A DNA stretch of 64,000 nt from NCBI GenBank assembly GCA_964411665.1, contig CAYPMR010000002.1, positions 81,964 through 145,963 of the forward strand, in the 5' to 3' direction. Source of the stretch: CALFCE01 sp964411665 (lineage in GTDB: Bacteria; Pseudomonadota; Gammaproteobacteria; Granulosicoccales; Granulosicoccaceae). The notes below the pieces were generated by a model. That model searched no databases, was not told the origin of the DNA, and saw nothing but the letters and a program-made list of their open reading frames with translations. The position numbers and the translations under genes were made by a program. Shown in pieces: positions 8,952 through 17,777 of the stretch. How positions within the stretch are numbered: position 1 is the first letter of the stretch; each line of letters starts with the position of its first letter.

Positions 8952-9080
8952 GAGAAATTCCTTTTCATAGTTGGGAAAAACACCGTCTCCATGGTGTTAA
9001 AAAAGTACGCGTAGGTTGCAGTACGGATATGTATTTTTAGCTTGCTGTTAACTGTCGCTATCGTTTCATCGTTGCTGCTA

Positions 9081-11063
9081 TTACTCCTGGCGGTTAATGA
9101 TCAGGTTGTCAGGTTCGTATTCTATGCTCTTCAATCGAACTGATTTACCTTCTTCGTATTTCGCCCAAAGCAGCTTGCGCTGGATGCGGCCATCATTGGT
9201 AAGTACCAGGTTACCCGTGAATCCCGTCAGCTCGTTGTTGCTACTCAGGTTATTCAGATTATTCACCAATAACCATGCATCCATGCCCAGTGCATAGAGT
9301 TTGCCGAAGACATCTATGGTATCGGGATTGTTCTGCTGAGCCTCGCGATACTGGGGCGATCGCCTGACCTCAGCGTCCAGTGCCCAGGGCGTGTCTGTGT
9401 AAGAAATGCCATTGAGATCTCGGTTGGCCTTTACGTCATCATCGACTGCGCTGACTCTGGAAGTGCCCAGCATGGGCAGGCCGCCAGCATGGAAAAAGGC
9501 TAATTGAGGTCGAACCGAGCGGGCCTGCTCGTTGTTTACTGCAAGGAAAACCATATCGACGTCGCCCCGAATACTGGGTTCGAAAAACAGATTTGTATCG
9601 AGTGCCCGGCTCAGGCTTTTGAATCGTTGATCACTCTGAGTGATCAGGAGCGCGTCCTTTAGTTCTTTTGTGTAGTCGTATTTGTCGGCTGGCAGTACAG
9701 CTGTATGCAGGACGTCACCGCCGTTTTGCAGCATTGTTTCGGTAAAAGCCCTCGCGGCACGATCACCTCTGGAATCATCGGACTGCAGAACTATGGCATT
9801 ACGCAGATCTGTCGCCAGTGCTCTGGATGCTGCTGAACGTGCTTCATCTTCCGGTGCAAGACCGAACTGAATAACGTTTTGTGCAGGGGCGCTACCAGCG
9901 GATTCAACCTGATTCAAGGTGATCACTGGAACTGGCAAATCACGTTGTGTGATGATGGCAGTCACTGCTGCTTTGCGCAGAGGCCCTATGATTGCATCTG
10001 ATCCATCATTAACCGCATTGCGAAAAGCTGTGCGAACAAAGTTGATATTGTCTCCGATATCGTAAAAGCGTATGGCTGGCAGTGATGAGCGATTAGATTC
10101 GTTCTGGTAAGCGATAACTATCCCTTCGCGTATTGCCGCGGCAGCGGCTCCTATGCCGGGCGCGGACAGTGGCAACAACACGCCGACCTGGCGTATCGGG
10201 CCTGTGGCAAGTTTCAATCCATCGAATTTATCAGTATCCAGCAATGCAGTGGCTACCGTTCTGCGGGCTGGATGCAGTGGATATCGTGCCCTCCATTGCT
10301 GCAAATTTGCCTGGCGTTGTTGTACGCTTTGTTCACCTTCGGCAGAACCGGCGTTTGCCAAGGCAAGCTCTATCCATCCCTGATAGATTTCTCCTCTGAC
10401 ATTGGTCGTCATCTCCCGAAGTTTCGATAACGGCAGCGTAGTAAGTAGCTGCCAGATCTGTTGGTGATTAGCGTTGATAGTCGCTGGCCGTCTGACCTCG
10501 TTCTCAAGATCGATACGCGCAGCGAGTTCTTCATCCGGATTCTCCAGTTGTCTGAAGCTTTGTGCACGCACTTCGTAAACCCTGGCTCTATGAAGATTTG
10601 AGTCGATGTTGCGCGGATCCGGCAGTGCCTCGAGCGCGTTTTGTGGTTGCCCATCGAAAAGCTGATCCTTGGCGACCAGAATTTCCCGTCGGTACTGCAG
10701 TTCGGGAAGTGGCAGTTCATCAGGTAGTCGAGCAAGTTTTACTTTGCCCTCTTCAGTCACACCGCGATCAAACAGAATTTCCGCAGCCACAATCTGATAC
10801 TCGAGCTGGAGTTGAGGGGTGGTCGCTTTAGTGGCAAGTTCGGTATATCTGTTGGATGCACCCAAAGCATCACCAGTCAATAACATGCGCCTGGCGCGCG
10901 GGTCGGTTATGCTTGCCAGGCTCTGATCGTCGATATTCTGGAACGATGGTCCCGGTGCAACACAGGCACTGGCGAGGGCGAGGATCAATATCAGCGTTGA
11001 TGGCAGTAGCAACGCGTGCTTGTTTGCTGCTGATTCGAGTACTTTTTCCAGTTGCGAAATCAT
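9081..11063 (-). CDS. lpoA: Penicillin-binding protein activator lipoprotein LpoA
   Basis: About 660 residues from the chosen start, a Met 41 codons inside the longest frame. It has a hydrophobic leader ending in a lipobox (LALASAC), so it should be lipidated and anchored in the outer membrane. The N-terminal half is a helical TPR-like region. The C-terminal half (GVLLPLSAPGIGAAAAAIREGI onward) is a periplasmic-binding-protein-like LppC domain that in E. coli contacts and stimulates PBP1A. The longer upstream extension would overlap the divergent rsmI gene and would bury the lipobox, so it is rejected. The start lies only 19 bases from the rsmI ATG. Confidence 0.92.
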   Translation of the reverse strand: MISQLEKVLESAANKHALLLPSTLILILALASACVAPGPSFQNIDDQSLASITDPRARRMLLTGDALGASNRYTELATKATTPQLQLEYQIVAAEILFDRGVTEEGKVKLARLPDELPLPELQYRREILVAKDQLFDGQPQNALEALPDPRNIDSNLHRARVYEVRAQSFRQLENPDEELAARIDLENEVRRPATINANHQQIWQLLTTLPLSKLREMTTNVRGEIYQGWIELALANAGSAEGEQSVQQRQANLQQWRARYPLHPARRTVATALLDTDKFDGLKLATGPIRQVGVLLPLSAPGIGAAAAAIREGIVIAYQNESNRSSLPAIRFYDIGDNINFVRTAFRNAVNDGSDAIIGPLRKAAVTAIITQRDLPVPVITLNQVESAGSAPAQNVIQFGLAPEDEARSAASRALATDLRNAIVLQSDDSRGDRAARAFTETMLQNGGDVLHTAVLPADKYDYTKELKDALLITQSDQRFKSLSRALDTNLFFEPSIRGDVDMVFLAVNNEQARSVRPQLAFFHAGGLPMLGTSRVSAVDDDVKANRDLNGISYTDTPWALDAEVRRSPQYREAQQNNPDTIDVFGKLYALGMDAWLLVNNLNNLSSNNELTGFTGNLVLTNDGRIQRKLLWAKYEEGKSVRLKSIEYEPDNLIINRQE

Positions 11064-11082
11064 AGTTTGTAGCTTGCCTGTC

Positions 11083-11958
11083 ATGACGCCTGTTTCCGGT
11101 ACACTTTTCGTTGTCGCAACCCCAATTGGCAATCTTGATGATCTCAGTACCAGGGCGCGCGACACTCTGGCTAACGTCGAGTGCATTTACGCTGAAGATA
11201 CGCGCCATAGTGCCCGGTTGCTAGAGCACTATTCTATCAGTACCCGACGACGTTCCCTGCATGAGCATAATGAAACGTCCAGAATTGAAGAAATATTGCA
11301 GCACTTACGACAGGGCAACGATCTGGCAATCATATCCGATGCTGGCACGCCTTTGCTTAGTGATCCGGGCTATCGCGTGGTGGTTGCCTGCGTGCATGCC
11401 AATCTGACAGTCGCCCCCGTGCCAGGGGCGAGTGCACTGCTTGCGGCCTTGAGTACCTGCGGGCAGCCGGTTGATGCTTTCACCTATGTTGGCTTTCCGC
11501 CAGCCAAAAAATCTGCTTGCGAAAGCTGGTTGAAAAACCTGGCTCAAGAGCCTCGTACCCTGGTCATGTTTGAATCGCCGCACCGCCTTGTTGCAACCCT
11601 TGAGTTGATGGCCCGGCAATTTGGACCCGACCGAAGTATTACCGTAGCTCGGGAACTAACCAAGCGCCATGAGACAATCAGTCTCGCCACCGTGCAGCAA
11701 CATCTGCAAAATGCGCAGAGCGGCACACTGGTTTTGAAGGGCGAATTTGTACTGGTCGTGGCAGGGTATGATGCGCAAGCCGCTCAGAGTCAGGATGCTG
11801 AGGAGCGTGAACTGCGCAGGGTGCTGCAAATACTATTAACCAGAATGGGGCCACGCGATGCCGCAGAATGCACAGCTCAAATCACTGGTTGCAGGCGAAA
11901 TAGGGCGTATAAACTGGCATTGACACTGGGCGGTGATAATTCGACGTCAGCAGATTGA
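11083..11958 (+). CDS. rsmI: 16S rRNA 2'-O-ribose C1402 methyltransferase RsmI
   Basis: An SAM-dependent tetrapyrrole-methylase-fold enzyme of about 291 residues that methylates the ribose of C1402 in 16S rRNA. Family motifs are GTLFVVATPIGNLDDLS, EDTRHSARLL, ISDAGTPLLSDPGY and VPGASALLAAL. The ATG at 11083 starts exactly at the conserved N-terminus. The upstream extension of the frame runs through lpoA and is not real. It is divergent from lpoA and followed by rnpB, as in Pseudomonas. Confidence 0.95.
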   Translation: MTPVSGTLFVVATPIGNLDDLSTRARDTLANVECIYAEDTRHSARLLEHYSISTRRRSLHEHNETSRIEEILQHLRQGNDLAIISDAGTPLLSDPGYRVVVACVHANLTVAPVPGASALLAALSTCGQPVDAFTYVGFPPAKKSACESWLKNLAQEPRTLVMFESPHRLVATLELMARQFGPDRSITVARELTKRHETISLATVQQHLQNAQSGTLVLKGEFVLVVAGYDAQAAQSQDAEERELRRVLQILLTRMGPRDAAECTAQITGCRRNRAYKLALTLGGDNSTSAD

Positions 11959-12013
11959 TGTTGTTGGGTCAGATGCTGCGAACACCACTGCCAACAATGT
12001 TAGGATAGGCTCT

Positions 12014-12405
<392 letters not shown>

Positions 12406-12501
12406 TAACAATGAAAGCGAGGACCCCTAGACAGAGCGCTAACCTGCGGGTTGCTAATTCCTCATCTTATTGATTGAAAAGCATCCATTCGCCATCTTTT
12501 C

Positions 12502-12564
12502 GCGCAGGTGGGAATCCATTTTTTTGCCTGCATAGCAGAGCTTATTGTGGATCCCTGCCTGCGC
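12502..12564. repeat. REP-like imperfect inverted repeat downstream of rnpB
   Basis: Arms GCGCAGGTGGGAATCCA (12502-12518) and TGGATCCCTGCCTGCGC (12548-12564) are complementary at 14 of 17 positions around a 29-base loop that begins with a T-run. Just after it comes GGGATGAC. The composition is that of bacterial palindromic extragenic repeats. It could also act as the 3' end of the convergent udh-like gene. Confidence 0.5.
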
Positions 12565-12629
12565 CAATGGGATGACGATCTTGTTGACCGCTAAAGGTTG
12601 TTAGTAAAGTGGACTACCCTGGACCTGCT

Positions 12630-13466
12630 TCAGGTTTTCTTTGTATCGTCGACAATGTTCATTGTCGCGAGTCCACTGTTACCGAGTTCTATCGCAGCGA
12701 AAGGGCCTCCCTGGTACATGTTCGCCGGATCATCGGTGTCAGCAGGTTCGGCCTCCTCAAGTAGCTCTTTGGCAAACTGCTCTGCGTTATCTCGCGGACG
12801 GTAGCCCAAGTAGCTTGCATTGGAATTATCGACGGGTGTTCGATCATTGTTTGAAACGCCATAGACAACACTAAAACCGGTTGTGGGTGTATCAATACTT
12901 CGAATCACCAGTTGGATTAGGTCATCGTAGCTCAGCCAGGTACCCAACGCACGAGTGTTGCTGACTTGTGCGCATGAGAGGATTCTCATGCAAACCGATT
13001 CAACACCGCGTTTATCCCAGTACATACTGGCTAGATCTTCAGCAAAGCATTTGGCTAGCCCATAGTAGGTATCAGGTTTGTGAGCAGCATCAGTGCCTAT
13101 AAAATCCTGTCTTTTGTGCATTCCTACCGCATGGATTGAACTTGCATAAACCACTCGGCGTAGTCCGTGTCTGTAGGCGGCTTCCCAGATGTTGTAAGCC
13201 CCGACGATATTCGGCCCGAGTATTTTTTCAAACGGCGCTTCGTCACCAATCGCGCCGAAATGCACTACCATGTCTGCACCTTCCAGCAGCGCTTCGATAT
13301 CGTCGTAGTTGGCAAGGTCTGCTCTCTGATATCTTTCACCTGGATACAATTTTCCGATCTCATCGACTATGTCTGATGAGACCAGTTCCTCGCACAGCTG
13401 AGTCAATGGCTCACGCAGGTATGAGCCGAGTCTTCCCGCGGCACCTGTAAGGATTAGCTTTTTCAT
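12630..13466 (-). CDS. Extended SDR, uronate-dehydrogenase-like
   Basis: A 278-residue NAD-dependent epimerase/dehydratase-superfamily protein. It has the N-terminal dinucleotide motif TGAAGRLGSYL, the SSIHAVG segment and the YGLAK catalytic Tyr-Lys pair. The pattern FGAIGDEAPFEKILGPNIVGAYNIWEA, and a C-terminal STWLSYDD-like region followed by GVSNND, match uronate dehydrogenases better than sugar epimerases. Uronate dehydrogenases oxidise galacturonate or glucuronate to the aldaric lactone. No uronate-catabolic partner lies nearby. The gene sits between rnpB and mraZ, which are usually adjacent in related genomes, so it looks like an insertion. Confidence 0.75.
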   Translation of the reverse strand: MKKLILTGAAGRLGSYLREPLTQLCEELVSSDIVDEIGKLYPGERYQRADLANYDDIEALLEGADMVVHFGAIGDEAPFEKILGPNIVGAYNIWEAAYRHGLRRVVYASSIHAVGMHKRQDFIGTDAAHKPDTYYGLAKCFAEDLASMYWDKRGVESVCMRILSCAQVSNTRALGTWLSYDDLIQLVIRSIDTPTTGFSVVYGVSNNDRTPVDNSNASYLGYRPRDNAEQFAKELLEEAEPADTDDPANMYQGGPFAAIELGNSGLATMNIVDDTKKT

Positions 13467-13610
13467 AATGTTATTTGTTTGCTGTTCTGTTCAGAAACGG
13501 GATCGTTTTCAGATAATCGCGTATTCGTTGATCGAGTGGTTATTCAGTATCGGTTCCGAGTTCCAGGTTGAACGGCGATATGTCGATGCTGCGATATTCG
13601 CCATAAGTGA

Positions 13611-13688
13611 GAAACTCAGTGCTGAGGCTGAAACGTAGTGAATGATAATTCACAACAGAACCTGGCTTATCGACCAACAAGACCTAAG
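13611..13688 (+). pseudogene. Degenerate copy of the rnpB 3' end
   Basis: Bases 13639-13675 match rnpB 12359-12395 at 33 of 37 positions without gaps. This includes the ACAGAACC-GGCTTATCGACC block that forms the 3' side of the RNase P core. Weaker similarity runs upstream through the P13/P14-like region (CAG-TGA-GCTGA pattern from about 13617) and downstream into GACCTAA. No other part of RNase P RNA is present, so it cannot be functional. It lies on the other side of the udh-like gene from intact rnpB. Confidence 0.75.
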
Positions 13689-14119
13689 GCTATCTAAAAT
13701 CGTCGAAGTAGTCTTGTTAGCAATGTGTATTATTTTGCAGTAATCAGTGGTTATGCAATTGCAAGTCGTTCAAATACTGCGAAGCTGACCAATCTCTTTT
13801 TCAATCCATATCCTCTGTGCTCGAAAGTGGTCAGTAATCTTGGCGATTGCTGTGCGTCGAGCGCAAGATTTTATTCAGCTAGAAGCGCTTCATGCTGGTT
13901 TGCCTTGATGTTGATTGTGATTGTTCTTCCTGAGTTTGCGAGTGTCCTGTTTTTGGCGGATATGAGATCAGCGGGTAAAAATAATTAAGCATTTTTCTGC
14001 AGCCTTCCTGAATTGCAAGGTTAACAAAGAATGGTAATGTTATGATATTTCTTAAATAATTGGTTTTTAAAGCATTTTATAATTTAGATAATATTATGTA
14101 ATTCTCACCTGTTACTTTC

Positions 14120-14148
14120 TTGACCCGCATCAACACCACGTTTAAAGT
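14120..14148 (+). promoter_or_regulatory. Candidate sigma-70 promoter of the dcw cluster
   Basis: TTGACC at 14120-14125 is separated by 17 bases from TAAAGT at 14143-14148 (four of six matches to the -10 consensus). It lies about 70 bases upstream of the mraZ ATG and just before the MraZ repeats. It is the expected position of the Pmra promoter that drives the cell-division cluster. Assigned from sequence pattern only. Confidence 0.45.
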
Positions 14149-14157
14149 GTTCATCCG

Positions 14158-14182
14158 TGGGAAATGGTGGGTATAAGTGGTT
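14158..14182 (+). promoter_or_regulatory. MraZ operator repeats
   Basis: Three direct repeats TGGGA, TGGGT and TGGTT start at 14158, 14168 and 14178, exactly ten bases apart with five-base spacers. This is the TGGGN-N5 array bound by MraZ in E. coli and other bacteria. It sits between the candidate promoter and the mraZ start, so MraZ probably represses its own operon here. Confidence 0.7.
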
Positions 14183-14217
14183 TCAAAGGGTAATTAAAGC
14201 CCGGAAACCGTCAAGAT

Positions 14218-14676
14218 ATGTTTCGGGGAATTTCCAATATCGCTATCGATACCAAGGGTCGCCTGTCGATTCCCAAGAAGTATCGAGAACAGCTGATTAG
14301 TGTCAGCCGCGGCCAGTTAATGGTCACCGTCGCTCCAGATCGGTGTCTTCTGGTATTCCCGCTCGACGAGTGGTGGCCGACTGAGGAAAAACTCATGAAG
14401 CTGCCCAACACCAACTCCAAGCATCGTCGCTTACAACTGCTTTATGTCGGCTTTGCAACTGAAACAGAAATAGATAACAACGGTCGCATTCTTGTGCCAC
14501 CAAAACTGCGTGAATTTGCCGAGATTGATCGCAAAGCAGTGATGGTTGGGCAGGGACGTCGACTTGAAGTGTGGGGTGAGGAGCGCTGGCTTGACAGTTC
14601 CTCCAGTTGGCCTGAGGAACTTGTAGATGATAGCAACGATGAATTGTCCGAAGAGGCGAGAGAGTTGTTTATCTGA
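14218..14676 (+). CDS. mraZ: Transcriptional regulator MraZ
   Basis: A 152-residue first gene of the dcw cluster. It contains two AbrB-like swapped-hairpin repeats: FRGISNIAIDTKGRLSIP at the N-terminus and GFATETEIDNNGRILVPPKL in the middle, each with the D-x-x-GR motif that reads TGGG repeats. The C-terminal acidic tail is typical. MraZ assembles as a ring and represses the mra promoter; the operator is visible upstream. Confidence 0.96.
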   Translation: MFRGISNIAIDTKGRLSIPKKYREQLISVSRGQLMVTVAPDRCLLVFPLDEWWPTEEKLMKLPNTNSKHRRLQLLYVGFATETEIDNNGRILVPPKLREFAEIDRKAVMVGQGRRLEVWGEERWLDSSSSWPEELVDDSNDELSEEARELFI

Positions 14677-14787
14677 CTGGATTGCCCAATCAACATTGGA
14701 TGTGCCGGTGCCGAACGGGTGAGATGAATTTGTCTTTTCCAAGGACGAGTCCGGAGATGTTGTGCGATCAATTCAAGGTGCATTCGC

Positions 14788-15723
14788 ATGCATAAATCCG
14801 AGTCACATTCCCCTGTACTTTTGCGTGAGGCAGTAGAGCTGCTGGTTACAGATCCACAAGGGCTGTACGTAGATGCAACTTTTGGTCGAGGCGGACATAG
14901 TCGGGCGATTCTTTCGCAACTTAATGTTGAAGGACGTTTGTTCGCTATGGATCAGGACGAAGCTGCCGTGGTTCATGGTCAGGGAATGCAGCACGACGAT
15001 TCGCGCTTTTCAATTTATAGACATAATTTTGGCAGATTGCAGGAATTAATGAATACGTTGCAAATTGCTGGAAACATCGATGGGCTGCTTCTTGATCTCG
15101 GCGTTTCATCGCCGCAACTCGATAGTTCCGAGCGTGGTTTCAGCTTTCAAAAGGATGGTCCACTGGACATGCGTATGGATCAAGCCAAAGAGCCTACCGC
15201 CGAACAATGGTTATCCGAAATCACCGAACGCGATTTGGCAACAGCACTGCGAGACTATGGCGATGAGCGTTATGCGAAACGGATAGCACGAGCAATTGTC
15301 GAGTACCGCGATAAACAACGTATCACTGGAACCTCTGAACTGGCTGAGCTTGTTAAGCAGGCGCATCCGCGATGGGAGAAGCATCACCATCCAGCTACCC
15401 GGACATTTCAGGCAATTCGCATTGCTGTTAACCGAGAGTTGGACATGCTGGTTTGTGCGCTTGAGCAGGCGCGTAGTGTTGTTCGTGTAGGCGGTCGTCT
15501 GGCAGTTATTAGTTTTCATTCTCTGGAAGATCGCCTGGTCAAGCGCGAGATTCGTGGTAAGCCCGGTGGCCAGCGCACAGCCTCTGGTGTTCAGTTGCCG
15601 GAGAAACCGAGCGTATGGAAAGCTGTTGGGAAAGCTGTTTTCCCATCAACAGATGAGGTTGCGGGTAATCCTCGTTCGCGTAGCGCTGTGCTACGTGTCG
15701 CCGAACGGCTGGCTGTTCAGTAG
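14788..15723 (+). CDS. rsmH: 16S rRNA m4C1402 methyltransferase RsmH
   Basis: A 311-residue SAM-dependent enzyme that methylates N4 of C1402 in 16S rRNA. This is the same nucleotide whose ribose is modified by RsmI, also encoded in this window. Motifs are SPVLLREAVELL, the SAM loop VDATFGRGGHSRAIL, LLLDLGVSSPQLD, and the C-terminal VISFHSLEDRLVKR. It lies 111 bases after mraZ, and ftsL begins 12 bases after its stop. Confidence 0.97.
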   Translation: MHKSESHSPVLLREAVELLVTDPQGLYVDATFGRGGHSRAILSQLNVEGRLFAMDQDEAAVVHGQGMQHDDSRFSIYRHNFGRLQELMNTLQIAGNIDGLLLDLGVSSPQLDSSERGFSFQKDGPLDMRMDQAKEPTAEQWLSEITERDLATALRDYGDERYAKRIARAIVEYRDKQRITGTSELAELVKQAHPRWEKHHHPATRTFQAIRIAVNRELDMLVCALEQARSVVRVGGRLAVISFHSLEDRLVKREIRGKPGGQRTASGVQLPEKPSVWKAVGKAVFPSTDEVAGNPRSRSAVLRVAERLAVQ

Positions 15724-15735
15724 AGGAGATTGGGC

Positions 15736-16023
15736 GTGGGCGTCAAGCAATCCATATCACTTGAGTTGATTGTTATGGCACTCGCAGGGCTTTGCTTTGC
15801 AGGGGCACTGGGAGTTGTGTATTCCAAACACTTGAGCCGTCAACGATATATAGAACTGAGTCAAATACAGTCATTGATTGATGATCTGGACATAGAGTGG
15901 AGCCGCCTGCAAATAGAGGAAAGCACTTTCTCGCGCCATGGTTTGATTGAAAAGGTGGCGACTCAGCGTCTCGATATGGTGTTCCCGGACAGTAATTCTG
16001 TGGTGGTGATTTCGCAGCCGTGA
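15736..16023 (+). CDS. ftsL: Cell division protein FtsL
   Basis: About 95 residues, a bitopic protein with one membrane segment (IVMALAGLCFAGALGVVYS) and a periplasmic coiled coil (RQRYIELSQIQSLIDDLDIEW). FtsL pairs with FtsB and FtsQ and helps activate FtsWI. The GTG at 15736 is chosen because GAGGAG at 15723-15728 is seven bases upstream; the TTG at 15730 would be too close to it. Its TGA overlaps the GTG of ftsI. Confidence 0.9.
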   Translation: MGVKQSISLELIVMALAGLCFAGALGVVYSKHLSRQRYIELSQIQSLIDDLDIEWSRLQIEESTFSRHGLIEKVATQRLDMVFPDSNSVVVISQP

Positions 16024-17777
16024 ATAGATTATTTGAAACAAGTTGGAATTTTCGGCGACTGCTGGTTTTGCTGTTGTTCGCCTGTGGATTTCTTTTGCTT
16101 GTGTTACGTGCGACGCAATTGCAAGTGCTTAAACATGATTTCTATCGTGAGCAGGGTTTAGCCCGTCAGCAACGTATCGTTGAAATCGCTGCCCATCGTG
16201 GAAACATTCTTGATCGTCATGGTGAGCCCCTGGCTGTAAGTACTCCGATAGATAGTGTTTGGGCTGTGCCAGAGGAAGCTGTTGAGAATATGGATGCCGT
16301 TGCTCGAGTCGGTGAAGCACTGGGACTTGAGACTCAATCATTGTTGGCAAAAGTACAGACGGCGAATGATCAGGGCAAGGAGTTTGTTTACATCAAACGC
16401 CACGTCACGCCTGGTGTTGCTGAACAGGTTAAAGCAACCGATGCACCTGGCATTGCTTTAATGCGCGAATACCGACGTTATTACCCGAGTGGTAGTGCTG
16501 CAACCCATATCATCGGATTTACCAATATAGATGATGTGGGCCAGGAAGGGATGGAGATGGCCTTCGACCAATGGTTGCGTGGTAAACCGGGAAAGCGAAA
16601 AGTTGTCAGGGATTTAAAAGGTCGTGAGATAGAAGGTGTTGATATCCTCGATTCAGCGATAGCAGGGAAGGATTTACACCTCAGTATTGACAAACAACTC
16701 CAGTATTTTGCTGAACGCTCATTGGCAAGCTCAGTCGAGAAGCATCGCGCGAGCTCCGGTTCGGTTATTGTTCTCGATGTCAACACTGGTGAGGTTATGG
16801 CAATGGTGAATTACCCGAGCTATAACCCAAACAATAAATCGTCTCGCAAAGGCGATGATGGCAGGCAACGCAACCGAGCCATTACGGATGTGTTCGAGCC
16901 TGGCTCAACCATGAAGCCTTTTACTATTGCAGCCGCATTAGAATCCGGTCAGTTCAGACCCGAAGATATTATTTTCACTTCACCGGGTGCTTACAAGATT
17001 GGTAAGTATGAAGTGCGTGATGAAGCTGATTACGGTTGGTTGGACTTGCGCGGAATAATCAGAAAGTCGAGTAATGTTGGCGTCAGTAAGGTCGCGACTC
17101 AGCTCGAGCCCAATCAACTGTGGGGAATGTTTGACCGGCTTGGTTTTGGCAGACCGACCGGTAGTGCTTTTCCGGGTGAGGTTGCTGGCTATTTCAATCA
17201 TCCGACATTGTGGCATCACGTTGAACAAGCCACCTTGTCTTACGGCTATGGCATCTCCGTCTCCGCACTGCAGCTTGTGCGCGCCTATGCGGCAATTGCT
17301 AATGGTGGGATGTTGCCGCAAATCAGTTTTGTAAAAAATAAAGAAGCCGTGCAGTCGGAAAGGGTGCTTGATGCAGACATCGCTCTTGAGCTGCATGAAA
17401 TGCTTGAATCCGTTGTGTCCGAGGAAGGTACTGGCAGGCGAGCCAATGTCCCGGGTTATCGCATCGCAGGAAAAACCGGCACCTCACACCGTTCTCAAGG
17501 TGGTGGTTACGCTGAGGATCGTTATATATCGCTGTTTGCCGGTTTTGCCCCTGTGTCAGAGCCACGTTTTGCGGCTGTCGTAGTCGTGCATGACCCTAGC
17601 GAGGCTGGTCACTTTGGTGGTGTCGTTGCAGCTCCTGTCTTCGCTGAAGTCATGGCAAGTGCTCTGCGTTTGGGCGGTATTGAACCTGACAATCTTGCCG
17701 ACGCCGAAATGCGTTCATTGGCATTACCATCAAGTTCGTCAGAATCGCCATCTCTTGTCAGGGAGGATGCGTTGTGA
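16020..17777 (+). CDS. ftsI: Peptidoglycan D,D-transpeptidase FtsI (PBP3)
   Basis: The septal transpeptidase, 585 residues. It has a short cytoplasmic N-terminus, one membrane helix (LLVLLLFACGFLLLVLRATQL), a pedestal domain (AAHRGNILDRHGEPLAVS) and a class B transpeptidase domain. The three active-site motifs are all present: PGSTMKPF with the nucleophilic Ser, SSN (SSNVGVSK) and KTGTS. The GTG start overlaps the ftsL stop. The C-terminal ~40 residues are Ser/Asp-rich. Confidence 0.97.
   Translation: MNRLFETSWNFRRLLVLLLFACGFLLLVLRATQLQVLKHDFYREQGLARQQRIVEIAAHRGNILDRHGEPLAVSTPIDSVWAVPEEAVENMDAVARVGEALGLETQSLLAKVQTANDQGKEFVYIKRHVTPGVAEQVKATDAPGIALMREYRRYYPSGSAATHIIGFTNIDDVGQEGMEMAFDQWLRGKPGKRKVVRDLKGREIEGVDILDSAIAGKDLHLSIDKQLQYFAERSLASSVEKHRASSGSVIVLDVNTGEVMAMVNYPSYNPNNKSSRKGDDGRQRNRAITDVFEPGSTMKPFTIAAALESGQFRPEDIIFTSPGAYKIGKYEVRDEADYGWLDLRGIIRKSSNVGVSKVATQLEPNQLWGMFDRLGFGRPTGSAFPGEVAGYFNHPTLWHHVEQATLSYGYGISVSALQLVRAYAAIANGGMLPQISFVKNKEAVQSERVLDADIALELHEMLESVVSEEGTGRRANVPGYRIAGKTGTSHRSQGGGYAEDRYISLFAGFAPVSEPRFAAVVVVHDPSEAGHFGGVVAAPVFAEVMASALRLGGIEPDNLADAEMRSLALPSSSSESPSLVREDAL

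Larger units (their letters stand above)
13467..14217. other. 750-base intergenic region between the udh-like gene and mraZ
   Basis: Apart from the rnpB fragment at 13611-13688, the region has no convincing gene. A 87-codon frame at 13725-13988 has no family resemblance and no clear ribosome-binding site. Bases about 14020-14110 are strongly AT-rich. The mraZ promoter and MraZ operator occupy the right end. The start of the region presumably contains the promoter of the minus-strand udh-like gene. Confidence 0.5.

Noticed and set aside
9081..11186. Longer lpoA reading frame starting inside rsmI
   Set aside because: It would place the lipoprotein signal 70 residues in and overlap a well-defined divergent gene.
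11941..12013. Promoter for rnpB
   Set aside because: A TAGGAT -10-like element is present at 12001, but no -35 at acceptable spacing was found.
13725..13988. 87-codon plus-strand open frame between the rnpB fragment and mraZ
   Set aside because: Unusual composition, no recognisable family, no ribosome-binding site; treated as chance.
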